Shown one piece after another: positions 34,054 to 44,574 of a stretch of DNA of 64,000 bases. The position numbers and the translations under genes were made by a program. The notes under the pieces are model-generated. The model was not told where the DNA came from, ran no database searches, and saw only the letters and a program-made list of their open reading frames with translations. The stretch's first letter is position 1, and every line of letters starts with the position of its first letter. The stretch is from Rhodotorula mucilaginosa (taxonomy: Eukaryota > Basidiomycota > Microbotryomycetes > Sporidiobolales > Sporidiobolaceae), in the NCBI GenBank assembly GCA_034406715.1, contig CP137866.1, forward strand, positions 1,364,001-1,428,000, read 5' to 3'.

Positions 34054-37000
34054 CTACAAGCTCGCCTGCGCGGCACGTTCGTCCTGCTCGAGCAGCATCC
34101 GACTCGCCAGGTTCAGTCTCGCCTGCTCGCGGACCTTGTCCTCCTTGCCTTCCGATCTGTACATCTCTGTTGTTGTCGGGTCGGACAAAAGGACAAGGAG
34201 CGCTCGCTTCTCATGTCAGTCAAAGATCGTGACGCAGAGAAGTTGTGTTGTGGGGAAACGAACGAGAACGTACCGAGTAAGCGTTCTCCGGACCAGAGCG
34301 CGAGCCTCGCGTTCCCGACGAGGATGGGCGCCGCTGCCTTGTCACTGTCGCTCTCGGGAGCGGTGACGACGCAAGCGCGTTGGTCGGCTGCCCCCAACTG
34401 TTGCGCGAGCTTGAGCGCCGACGCGAGCATCATTTGTGCCTGTCATTCGTTCCGAACTTGGTGGTCAGCACCCCATGCTCAGTGAAGCAGACGCGCGCGC
34501 GCCGAGAGCTACCACTTCTCTCTTCCTTGGCGACATCGCACCATTATCAAGAACGTCGAGCGAAGAAGAGAGGGAGAACCCTTACCTCTCGATCGCGCGT
34601 AAACAGAAACACATTCGACAACAACGCGAGGATCCCGACGCGGACATAGTTGGCCTGGATATCGTTCGCGAGCGTGAGCGCATCGGACAAGGCCGTCTTG
34701 GACGCCGTGATGGTCGACTCGGTCAAAGCGCTCGCGAGCGCCGACACCAACTTCGAATGCGCCGAGAGGTCGCCGTTGTCGTTGTTGTTGTTGCGGTTGG
34801 CGGCGGAGGGAGATTTCTCGTGAGTTCCACTGCTACCATTGTTGTGGTTGTCGTTGAGGCGGATCGTATCGAGCAACGAGCGGATGACGGGATCTTGAGA
34901 CGCCGTAAACGTCGACATGGGTTTCTCGTCCGTCGAGAGCCGCAGCAAGAGCATCGCGAGCGCTCCGATCCGCCTCGTCATCGTCGTCGACGACTCGACC
35001 GCCACCGTGGAGAGCTGTTCCGCGCCCCCGACGCCACCCGGCCGAGTACGCCAAAGGAGCGCTTCCAACGCCTGTTGCGCCTCGGCCTCGTCCCTCCCTT
35101 CCCTCGCAGCTCTCGCAATCCTCACCTGCGCCCAACCCAGCAAGATCCAATTCGTCGCCGGATCCTGTTGCCACCCGCTGTCGAACGCGCGCAAGAGCTT
35201 GACGGCGTCGAGGAGGTGATTTTCGGCTTCGCGGTAGGCGGACCGCATCGTCAAGAGTGAGGCGAGGTTAAGGTGCAGGCGGACGATGTAGGGGACTGCG
35301 GCTCGGAGGTGGGTCGAGATGGCGGCGACGGAACGGACGAGCGGGAGCGCTGCTTCGTGTGTCGTCAGTCTCGAATCAGTGTCGTACAGCGTGGGAGCAA
35401 AGGGGGCATGCGAGTGAGAGAGGGGCCGCGCACCTTCTCGGCCGTTGAGTTGGCCTTGAGCCGTGCGGATCCCTTCTTCGGGAAACAGAATCGCGCGAGG
35501 ATTCTTCCCGCATGGATCAGAGTGTACGACCTGCTCACCCCGCATTACGTTAGGTGAGTTGTTCGAAGTGAAGGGCCGGCAAGAGAGAGAAGAAGAAGAA
35601 AAAGAGTCAGAAACGATAAAAGAGGGACAGCATAAAGAGCGGCGAAAAAGATCCGAGGACTCGTGGCGCAGGAGAGGAAAAAGAGGAGAGGAGCAAGGAA
35701 AGGAAAGGCTGATGGGGGCGCGCTCACCGAACTGACGAGGAAGGCAAACGAGTAGAGGACATGGTGCGGCGGGACTTGGATCGCCAGTTCGGCGACGACT
35801 GAGTTCGGATCGGTGGCGGACAAGATCGGGACCTTTTACAATATATTCAACAGCGCCGCCGAATCGATCAGCTTTCTCTTTCTTCTGGAGTGCGTCTCCT
35901 CCCTCGCCTCGCGCAACAGATGGGAGAATCCCGAAGGGAGAAAAGAAAGAGAGAGGAGGAACCCCACTCCCACTCACCCTGACGCGGTCCGGTTCCACCT
36001 CGCCCCCTCCCTCCTCCTCCTCAAGGTCCAACAACCTATGCGCGCTCTTGAGCATCGCTTTCGCCTCTTTGACGTGACCCGTCTGCATTTTGACGAGGCA
36101 GTACAAGAACCGGTACAGGACTTTGAGCGCTTTGGGATAGTTGAACGCGCGGGCGGAGGCGGGGGCGGTGATGGTGGTTGTTGACGAGGGGGCAGGAGGA
36201 GGAGGAGGGGAGTCGTCGACTCCGAGATAAGGGTGCAACGCATCGAGTAACTGAATGGCGGTGGACAGTTCGGCGAGTCCGCCGGTCATGAGGACGGACC
36301 TCGCTTCCGCCAAAGCGGCGACGACCCAGACGTGCGGTTGTTGCATCATGCCGCCACCATCGTTATTCGCTGCCGCTAGTTCTCGCACACTCCTCCAAGC
36401 TGCAAGAGCATCGGAACTGCTCCCTCCCCCTCCTGCTCCTGCTCCGGTAGGTTCGAGCCGCGCAGAAAAGGCGAGAGCTTGAATCGTCGCCGAGAGGTTG
36501 TTGTTGTTGGACAGGTTCGTAGAGCCTTGAGGAGTGGAAACGGAAGCGAGCAGACGTTTCAGCGAGGTCCGGATGAACTTGACGGGTTTGTGGACCGCGA
36601 GGGCGAGGCGGAGTTGCAAGAGGGTTAAAGGGGCCGTGAATGCCGAGAGGGACGGGTGCTGCGCGCGAGGACGATTCAGGCGATCAATGAGTCAGCGTTA
36701 ATGTTATAGAGCCGCTGGATATGGGCGAGTCTATGACTGCTCACGCTGCTGGCGATGGCGAGCTGCACATTTGCGAAAAAGGGGGCAAGTCAGCATGAGT
36801 AGGCGTCTCGTTCAGTCCAGAGATAGACGGTCCTACGCACCGCCCTCGTGATCGCTCCATCTGCCTCCCCGGCGATCTTGTCCTCGTCTCCGGTTCCTTG
36901 GTAAATCTCGACCAGGGCCTCTGCCAACATGGCCTGCGCCCTCAATTCCGTCCGTGTCCCTTTCGTCTCGCTCGTCTCGCTCGTGACCCTGACTGCCGCT

Positions 37001-37323
37001 CGGAGTGCAGCAATCTCGGCGGCGGTTTGGTGCAAGTAGGAGGCCCAGAGGTGGGAGTAGCGGCGTTGGCTGGAGGGTGAAGTGGAGGAGGGACGTTTGG
37101 CGAGGAGGGGGAGGAGGTGGTTGCGCGTCGAGGAGCGGAGGGAAGAGGCGATGGCCCACAGCGTGATATGCACGGGCACATCGCTCCTCGCCTTCTGTCC
37201 GTGCTGCTGTGCGTTGAGAGCGGAGGGCGACCAGGGTTGCGGGTCGAGTCGACGTCGTTTGGTCGGCGAACCCTCGCTCGAGGCGCTTCCAGCAGGCGGC
37301 GCGTGGGACCGATTCGGATCCAT
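34054..37323 (-). CDS. MAU2: MAU2/SCC4 cohesin-loading factor
   Basis: With NIPBL/Scc2 it loads cohesin on chromatin. Eight exons on minus: 37323-36841, 36762-36745 (18 nt), 36658-35978, 35832-35728, 35530-35434, 35352-34586, 34439-34274 and 34166-34054, giving 809 residues. A basic, Ser/Pro-rich N terminus (SPTKRRRLDPQP) precedes arrays of amphipathic helices of TPR type: ALKVLYRFLYCLVKMQTGHV, LHLNLASLLTMRSAY, NWILLGWAQVRIARA, VGILALLSNVFLF, LASALKLAQQLG and ARLALWSGERLL. Segments rich in Gly, Asn and Pro interrupt the array. The end, SEGKEDKVREQARLN, matches the fungal family tail. I assign it from the repeat layout and the C-terminal block; sequence conservation in Scc4 is low, so this is less certain than the other housekeeping calls. 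Exon 5 is the weakest boundary. Confidence 0.7.
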
Positions 37324-37519
37324 TCCGCCCACCCTTTGACGCGCTCAGGAACGCGTCTCCTGCCGAGTGCTGTCGAGTGGACAGAGGCCAAGAGCGAGAT
37401 GTCAACTTTGCGCGATTGCAAGTCAACCAGCGACCATATCCATATTCTCCTGTTAGAGCGTGAGTGTGCAAGGAATGTCCTACGTTACACTGTCCTGACT
37501 GCTAGACCTCGCAGGCAGC
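37324..37519. promoter_or_regulatory. 196-bp divergent promoter
   Basis: Start codons of MAU2 (minus) and the small acidic protein gene (plus) lie 196 bases apart, so both promoters and 5'UTRs share this stretch. No obvious TATA box. Confidence 0.5.
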
Positions 37520-38110
37520 ATGTCGCTCTCGGACCTCGATTATGTCAACGCCGCCGTCTCGAGATCAGAACAACAACCGCAGCCTCCTCGAGCCGGCGGA
37601 TCTCTAGGCAGTGCATCTGCACCGACATCTACGTCCATAGAGTCGGTCGGGCGAACGAACGGAGCAGAAGGAGCGGCGCTTGTCGACGATGACGATGCCA
37701 TGCCTTCATCGTCTCGATCAGGAGCAGGCGGCGTTCCTTCGCTCGCTGCCTTGTTGGCGAATCTCGAGTCAGTCACGATCGACGCGCAGAGACTAGGCGT
37801 CTCGTCTTCTTCCACCACCGCCCTTTTCGCTACGTCGGACCGACCACTCTCGGACGGAGGACCTTCACCACAACAACGAGAGCAAGATGGCGAGGACGAC
37901 GAGGAAGAAGAAGAGGACCTCGACCCCGATTCTCTCCGACAGTTGCTCGCGAAACTGGACGAGACCGAGGGGGCGGCGGATGACCTCGAAGGCAGGTTGG
38001 ACGGCTTGATCGACAACCTCGACAAACTGTTGGGTGCCCTCGGAGGAGGAGGAGGAGGAGCTGCTGCGCCTTCTTCCTTTATAGATGGCGCAACATCATC
38101 AGACGAGTGA
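37520..38110 (+). CDS. hypothetical acidic coiled-coil protein
   Basis: A single uninterrupted frame of 196 residues starting MSLSDLDYVNAAV. The first 100 residues are Ser/Ala/Gly rich with an SLAALLANLESVT helix, followed by an Asp/Glu run. A predicted helical coiled coil (DSLRQLLAKLDET, LEGRLDGLIDNLDKLLGAL) at about 143-175 leads to a Gly run and a Ser/Asp end. The layout, a small acidic protein with a C-terminal heptad helix, suits a subunit of a larger complex, but I do not recognise it. The absence of introns is unusual beside its neighbours. Confidence 0.6.
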   Translation: MSLSDLDYVNAAVSRSEQQPQPPRAGGSLGSASAPTSTSIESVGRTNGAEGAALVDDDDAMPSSSRSGAGGVPSLAALLANLESVTIDAQRLGVSSSSTTALFATSDRPLSDGGPSPQQREQDGEDDEEEEEDLDPDSLRQLLAKLDETEGAADDLEGRLDGLIDNLDKLLGALGGGGGGAAAPSSFIDGATSSDE

Positions 38111-38195
38111 GTAGTAGATCCATATGTTGTGCACATCGTTTCATTTCAAAGAAGCGAGGACGAGCGGAGTGGACCACCTGTCGCCACCGGTCTCA

Positions 38196-38909
38196 TCATG
38201 CTTGATAGAAGACCTCTTCGATTGGTTTCCACCACGATGGGGCGCCAGCTTCGCTGCTTTGCGCTCCTGGGACCAAGCTCTGTGGGCGCAAGTCCAAAGC
38301 CAATAACAGAAGCCGAGTCAGTTCCCGCCACGAAATTGCCGACTTCCTCGATAGCGGGGATATATAGACACGCCCCAAGAAGACTCGCCTCTTGATAACT
38401 GTCCGTCATGGACCACCACTCGCGCACGCGAGGGTTCTCGCGCATGAGGGCCATGTCGCGCTCAAAGTCGGAGCCCGTGTACTTGAAACTCGAAAAGAGC
38501 AAGCCTGTTTCGGGATCGTGGTAGATCACGTCTGCGCGCGTCGGTCCCCGCCGATGGACCGATATGAGGGTCAAAAGACATGATAGCGGGAGAGCATGAG
38601 GAGAGCAGTCAATGTGAGGGGGGGAGGCGCACAATCGTGGATGTGGCAATCGGTGATTTGTTTCTGCACTTCGGGCCAGCAATTCGCGTGACATTCCTTG
38701 TACGCGGCGACGCATTCCGGTCTCAGGCGGATGATGGAGCCAAAGCGCCGTCGCCCTCCTGGATATGATGAAAATACCGTTGTCTTCGTGGCGGGTGGTG
38801 AGGAGCTCGAGGAGGAAGAGCCAGCAGCAGCAGGAGAAGCAGCTGAGCTCGAGGATGCTGCGTTGGATGCAGCGTTCAATGTGCTTGTCGGCTCAGACGT
38901 GGAAGCCAT
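38196..38909 (-). CDS. rhaM: L-rhamnose mutarotase
   Basis: Interconverts alpha and beta anomers of L-rhamnose ahead of its catabolism. Three exons on minus: 38909-38633, 38531-38389 and 38279-38196, giving 167 residues. An Ala/Ser-rich leader of about 50 residues is followed by the mutarotase domain: RRFGSIIRLRPECVAAYKE, NCWPEVQKQI, DCHIHDYVIYHD, LLFSSFKYTG, REWWSMTDSYQESL and the terminal WWKPIEEVFYQA. These match the family (DUF718/RhaM) from start to end; the double Trp and the MTD-x-x-QE block line the sugar pocket. Intron 2 has a GC donor (GAG then gcgagt); splicing there is needed to reach the conserved WW-x-x-x-EEVF end. No rhamnose pathway gene is near. The long leader is unusual for this small enzyme. 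Confidence 0.87.
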
Positions 38910-39509
38910 ATCGCAGCCTCTCTATGGTGAAGCTGTGAAGGGCGAGAGACAACAACTTTCCGAGGCTTGTCTCCTGAATTCATCCCCCGATTCCGACACT
39001 CTGGCTCCAAAGGACCGCACGGCGCTATTATGCTATACACTCTAACGCATGCCTACGCGACCGACCTCGTTCAGCGACTCTGAGCGGACATGGGCACGCG
39101 AAGACAAAGGCAGCTCTCCTGGCCTCATCATCATTCAATCTCGGCGTGCAACGCTACCTGCTGATCCGACACGAGCTTTTGACGCTACAGTACGGCACAC
39201 GAGTGCCAAGACGCAGTGCACGTGGCCGCAGCGAGCCGGACCGGACGCGTGGACTCGAGCTAGGCGGGCGAGTCCAACTCGACCCCTTGTGTTCGTCGCC
39301 CCATGTCCTCCCCCTCGACGTTTCGTCATGTCCCGAACAAGACGGTTAGCGCCGTCTCATCTCCGTCCTTCTCTTTAGTGGATGTAAACGACAAACGCCT
39401 TGTTGCTGATCTCGTCATGCCCGGGGGTTTCGCTGCTCTCTTGCTTCCCTTCACTTTTCACTTTGCTTTCTTCAACCCAACACCCCCTCTCCTCCAAAGC
39501 CCCAACGAC
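38910..39509. other. intergenic, promoters of rhaM and protease copy 2
   Basis: 600 bases with no gene I can support. Frames open upstream of 39510 read into the protease, but comparison with copy 1 places its start at MLKLTIVA. Confidence 0.5.
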
Positions 39510-41831
39510 ATGCTCAAGCTTACTATCGTTGCTATCTTCGCGCTCCTTGTGTCCTCGTCTCCCTCTTCGGTCCATGCTCTTCCGACCTCGTCCGCCTCGA
39601 CAACCTCCACCATCGTCGGGCAGGTCCCGACCGTCACCAACCTCCAAGGCGTCGTCGACCCTCATCTCTTCCGTCAGAACCTTCACCAAACCTTTGCGAG
39701 ATACCGGTTCGCGCCCCTTGGAGGCAACGCTACTTCGACTATGACTTTGAATGGGACGACGACAAATCCGCAGTCGTCGTCGATGCGACGAGTTCCTCAG
39801 AAGAAGCGCGGCGAGGAGCAGGACTTGCCGACTCGGATCGCGTTGGCGGTCATCACGAGAGAACCGGCTATTAGATTGGTAAGAGCGGTCTCTCTCCTTT
39901 TTCGCTCTTGCGGCGAGCGGTCACCGATCGGAGGATCGAAAAGGCTGAACCTTGACCATACGATTTTGTTTTGGGAGAGCACGCAGTATACAGCGGAGAT
40001 GAGTTTCGGCACTCCCGCCCAAACGAGACGTGCGTGTTGCTGCTCCCTCTGTGGCATGCTGCCTCTCTGCCCTGGCTTTTGGCCCGCCAAGCGACTCGAC
40101 CCTGACAACCAGCTTCGACTTTTTCCCCGCGCGCAGACCTCCTCCTCGACACCGGCTCGTCAGACTTGTTCATCCAAGACTCGTGCAAACAGGGCGCAGG
40201 CTGTGAGTACCAGTAATTTATCCCCGTTCCCGTGGCTCGAAGCCCCCGATTCCCGGAGGGGCGGGGGGTCCTTGCCTGCCTGCTTGCTAACGTCGAAGAG
40301 GTATCGACTGTTTCTCGATCAGGCGCGGGCAACTATTTGTGGCGCAAGTCGTCCACGTTCCGCGATACGGGCAACACGGCCAGCCTGAGCTGTACGTCTC
40401 TCCCTTCTTCCTCTTTTCCGCTCGCCGTTTTGCCCGTCCTTGTGTCTGTTCCTACCCCCCAAGGCCATGAACATTGTTTGAACCCCCTTGGTGTGCCAGA
40501 TGTTTCGGACTCGGTCACGGGCCGGATCGTCACCGACCGAGTCTCGTTCGGCGGACGGACCGTCGAGAAGCAGGCCTTCTGTGAGTCTGACTCCCTTTCC
40601 TTCCTTCCCGGACGGATGGGGTTCGCATCGTCGCGCCGCCGGATGTTGCTTTAGATACTGACAAGAAAAAAAGGTTTGCTGTCGAATCATTTACAGTGAG
40701 CGTCCCCGACTCTGGGACCCCGGGCGCAGCGGGAAACATTGGACTCGGTCTGAACGCTCAATCGAACCCGGCGGTGCGTCGTCCCACTCATCCTTACACT
40801 TCTTTCTCACCGTGTGCTCGTCGACTTTGACCCACTGCTGATCCTCACAAGGTAAACCCGTAGATCGGCACTCCGCTCATCGAGAACCTCCGCGCGACGG
40901 GTCAGCTCGGTCCCTACAACAGTTTCAGCCTCCGATTGGACCGCGACGACAACAAGGCGGCTCTCAACCTGGGCGTCTGGACGGGCAAGGGGTCCTTCAC
41001 CCTCCCGTACTCGAAGTACAAGGTCATGTATCCGGAACTCCTCGGCCGGGTGGGTCCGCGATTGAATCTCTTTTGCAGGTTGAGTCGAGTGATACTGACG
41101 AGCGATCGGATTCGATTGCAGTGGGCGCTCGAGATGAAGACGCTTTCTGTCAGGCCCGGCTATGGGAAGCAGTGGCGTGGCTCGATCGCCGTCTTTATCG
41201 ACTCGGGATCCTCTTCGGTGAACCAGAACATGAGATTCACGAACCTTGAGATGCCGGTGCTGATTCTTTGTTCCCTTGTTTTTCCCCCCTCCGCAGTCGT
41301 TCGTTCCTCGCGAAGCAGCCCGAATCGGTGAGCCGCTTCGTCAAGGCTATCTTCGGGCGGTCGAGTACGCTCGCTGAGCTCTGAAGTCACCTGTCCGCAG
41401 CCCACTCAAAGGTCGAACACTTTGTCGAGACGGTCCCCGTCCCGCTCCAGGGCCAGGTGTACGACGTCGACATTTACTTTTACCCGTGCGACGCCAAGAT
41501 TGACTATGCGATCGAGTTTGCCGGCGGGTTGTCCGGCTCGCGCGATTTCCGCTCGGACCCCCGCGACCAGGCGCTCGGTTCCGATGGCAACGGGATGTGT
41601 CAGTCGATGCTGAATGGTGTTGACATTGAATACAACGGGCTCAAGGCGGGTATCCTTGGAGGTGAGCTCTTTTGCTCCAGCGTTTTCTGTGCATGTCCAT
41701 CGCCGCGAGCTGACGGTCGCTTTTGGTTTGGTGGCGCAGCGCCTTGGCTGAAGAGCAAGGACGTTCTGTTCTACGTCGGGTCCGATTCGAGCAACACTGG
41801 CGCGACTATCTCGATCATGGACGGGTTGTAG
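39510..41831 (+). CDS. secreted pepsin-type (A1) aspartic protease, copy 2
   Basis: Paralog of the protease at 31610. Eleven exons: 39510-39878, 39987-40029, 40137-40202, 40323-40391, 40500-40580, 40697-40773, 40864-41049, 41122-41217, 41297-41327, 41401-41661 and 41740-41831, giving 456 residues. Signal peptide MLKLTIVAIFALLVSS, a propeptide, a dibasic QKKRGEE, and catalytic motifs LLLDTGSSDLF (Asp142) and IAVFIDSGSSS (Asp324). Eight of eleven exons have the same length as in copy 1, and all intron phases agree. Intron sequences have diverged. Small indels lie in the propeptide and before the SDPRDQALGSDG block (an extra LSGS-like insert). Both copies keep their catalytic Asp pairs and look functional. 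Confidence 0.88.
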
Positions 41832-42162
41832 TTCCCGTCCTTGCGTCGTATGCACCGCTCAGGCATGGGAGGAAATCCCTTGCAATCAGACAATGTCTTT
41901 ATTCTCCAGCACGCCACTCTCGCCCCTTCTTACCGGCTATTCCGGCTTCAGTCAACGGCGGAGCTTCCTTTGACAAATCAAGCTGATTTAGCACTGTATG
42001 GTTTTCTGATGACGGCGGACGGGCGGTATCTGCCGCTGCCGTTTAGACCTGATTACAGATGCGAACGATTTGAATACACGTGTGATTACCAAGCGCGAAA
42101 TTTTGATCTCGTTCCGCGTGTTCGGCCCCTCTTTTGGTTTGCTTCCGATTCGACTCGCAGCC
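41832..42162. other. 3' region of protease and promoter of the WBP4-like gene
   Basis: 331 bases, no gene seen. Confidence 0.5.
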
Positions 42163-43494
42163 ATGGCCGACTATTGGATCTCGCGGGACAAATACTTTTG
42201 CAAGTACTGCAACATCTACATCGCAGATGACAAGCCCGTGCGTTCGTTCCCCCGTTCGCTCGCTCGCCGTCCGCCTCTTGATGACTGACTTGCTTCTGCG
42301 ACGATCTGTGAACAGAGTCGACTCCACCACGAGACGGGACTGAGGCACAAGGGCAACTATGAGCGCTACATTCGCGATATCTACAAGAAGGGCGCGCAGC
42401 AAAAGAGGGACAGGGCAGAAGAGGCAAAGGAACTCGCCAGGGTCGAAGCGGTCAGTCGGCTCGCATGTCACTCGTGTGCGCCAAAGACCCCATGGGACTG
42501 ACTTGCATCGGTATGAGCACTACAGGCCGCCGCCGCCGCAATGGGTCTCCCTCCTCCCGAAGCGTCTTCGTCCGCCTCTGCCTCGACCTCGAAACCAAAA
42601 CCGACTCCCGCCGCACCGACCAAGCCCGCCGACCCTTACGCAAACTACACGACCGCTGCCAATCTCGGAATCCGCGACGAAGTGGCCGAACGAGCCGCTG
42701 CCGAAGCCGAACAGAGGCGGAACGAGGGCGTGATCGGATCGTGGCAAAAAGTCGTTAAGCCCAAGCCGCCGCCTCCTCCTCCAGCAGACTCGGACGTCAA
42801 GGGCAAGAGAAGAGCGGCCGAGGAGTGGGAGGGTCAGGGATTTGCGGGACAGGCGGTACTGAGGCCTGAACTGGCGGGGGGCGTCAAGAGGGAATCGGGG
42901 GATGGCGGCGAGGATCGAGACGAGCGCAAGCCAGATTCTCTACTTGCGCAGACGGGCAGAGATGACAAGCCGCGCGCTGTCCCTCGCGCTTCGGCTGACG
43001 TCAACGACGACCACGAAGAAGACGAGAGCAATCTCAACGTGGTGGAGGCAGCCAGGAAACGCGGCTTCCTCTCGGAAAAGTCGGCCGTCTCGTATGACGA
43101 CGACGATGACGATCCACTCGCGAACATCGGTCCCATCAAACTCAAGAAGCGACGTTTGACCGTTAAGGAACAGCAGGCGGAGGAAGAAGCCAGGTTGGCG
43201 AAGCAGCGGGAGGTGGAAGAGATCCTCAAGGCGCGGGAGGAGAGTCGGAGGGCCGGTGGGAATCGAGGATGGACCCAATTGGATCGGAGCGCGCTCGAGG
43301 CGGAGGAGGAGGAGTTTGATCCGCTTGCTGGGTTAGCGATGCCGGCGGCGGACGAGCCGGAAGCGGGCCCCGAGCAGGAGGAATACGGAGACGAGAAGAA
43401 AACCCCGCTAGCGGCGCCCGTCGACACGCAGGCTCAGCCCGCGGGAGGACTGTTCAAGAAGCGGAAACGACCGGGCGCGATGAAGAGCAAGTAG
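42163..43494 (+). CDS. WBP4/FBP21-like U1-type zinc-finger protein
   Basis: Probable spliceosome-associated nuclear protein. Three exons, 42163-42237, 42316-42450 and 42526-43494, give 392 residues. The N terminus MADYWISRDKYFCKYCNIYI followed by HHETGLRHKGN is the U1-like C2H2 finger (Cys13, Cys16, His29 or 30, His36) found at the start of WBP4. A Lys/Glu-rich helix, Pro/Ala-rich linkers, an acidic segment with DDDDDDPL, a KLKKRRLTVKEQQAEEEARL basic helix and the end LFKKRKRPGAMKSK follow. The WW domains of animal WBP4 are not visible, which fits fungal members. Name assignment rests mainly on the finger and its position. Confidence 0.78.
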
Positions 43495-43921
43495 ATGGAT
43501 TCGTCCGCGAGCAGCGAATACACGAGTGACGATCGGAGTTCTCTCTTTTCCGATGCCGGCAATAATCCTCTCCTTTCGAACGTGTCCTTTGCACGAGGAA
43601 CCATATCTGCGCTACTCGGGCGGTGATACCCTGCGCCCTTGGCCTGCATGGCTATTCTCGAGAGCATTTCCGAGTTTTCCGCGTTCTCGCTCGTCGGGTA
43701 TGTTGCTCGCCGAGGAGACGAGTCGTCGGAGCCGGGTCCGGCGGTCTCGGGAGTGACGAGAGTCGGAGACCGCGCTGTTGCAGCAGTAAAGTCAGCTCGA
43801 GGGACGCGAAAAATGCCCACCAAGTCCTTCTTCGATTCAGCGAGAAAGAAGAGGACCCGCGAAACGTACCGCAAGGTACCACCTGCGTTGGCCGGTACCG
43901 CTGTAATCTCCTCCATCTTCA
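43495..43921. other. convergent 3' regions
   Basis: 427 bases between stops of the WBP4-like gene (plus) and the 100-residue gene (minus). A long minus-strand open frame crosses this region in another phase; I regard it as chance. Confidence 0.45.
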
Positions 43922-44224
43922 TCACCGCTTGGCCCTCTGCGTAGGCTGCATCACCTCGACGTGCGAGACCCCTTTGATCGCCCGAAGAGCCTCTTTCGTT
44001 CGTTGCACCACCTGGTCGACTTGGCCTCCGACGCTCGGTACGCCTTCGAGCGCGATGATGTGCTCGTCTGCAAGGATCCCTTCTCCGACTGGTCCGACGT
44101 AGCGCAGTGCGGTGGTGGTCGAGTCTGATGACGGTGTCGGAAGCGGAGGTGGGGCGGACGAGGAGGACGACAGGACGAAATAGGTCGCGCGGCTGTAGTC
44201 GAGGCGAGGCGGTCCACTTGACAT
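43922..44224 (-). CDS. hypothetical 100-residue protein
   Basis: Single-exon frame on minus: MSSGPPRLDYSRATYFVL, a Ser/Pro linker, then LRYVGPVGEGIL, DEHIIALEGVP, QVDQVVQRTKEALRAI, and an end GVSHVEVMQPTQRAKR. The second half alternates strands and a helix like a small alpha/beta domain and looks conserved, but I do not recognise it. The short basic end and good codon composition support coding. It overlaps a longer open frame in another phase that has Arg-rich shadow composition. Confidence 0.55.
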   Translation of the reverse strand: MSSGPPRLDYSRATYFVLSSSSSAPPPLPTPSSDSTTTALRYVGPVGEGILADEHIIALEGVPSVGGQVDQVVQRTKEALRAIKGVSHVEVMQPTQRAKR

Positions 44225-44574
44225 CGTTGCGGACGTCTATTGCGGACGGATTCGAGACGGCCGATGTAGAGCCAAGGGGAAGGAACGGATGGGAGTGACG
44301 AAAGCATTGCGCATTGCCTGCAGACGACGAGATTCTACGCACGTCCGCATTACCAGCTAAAGTGCATCCAAATACTACGAGATACGATTTGTCATTTTGC
44401 CCCAAAGATGCTGAGCTCTCCGGGAAGAGGAGAGCTGAGCACTTTTTCAGGCGCAAGTTCAAGTTCTTTTTGCCACCTACAGTAACAGCTTTCGATCGAT
44501 ACTGTGGTTCAGGTGCCGAGTTTCACAGAGGGAAACTATGTACGAAGGTAAGAGTCGGGAAAGCGGAAAGGTGA
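44225..44574. other. promoter of the 100-residue gene and 3' region of SDR gene
   Basis: 350 bases, somewhat AT-richer than the coding parts around it; no gene seen. Confidence 0.5.

Noticed and set aside
34547-36619. 690-codon minus-strand frame taken as one exon
   Set aside because: It contains in-frame intron sequence (intact gtgagt/gtgagc donors and acceptors); removing these introns joins helical repeats of MAU2.
43434-44462. Minus-strand open frame of 342 codons
   Set aside because: Arg-rich shadow composition; it overlaps the better 100-residue frame and the 3' end of the WBP4-like gene in another phase, with no family features.
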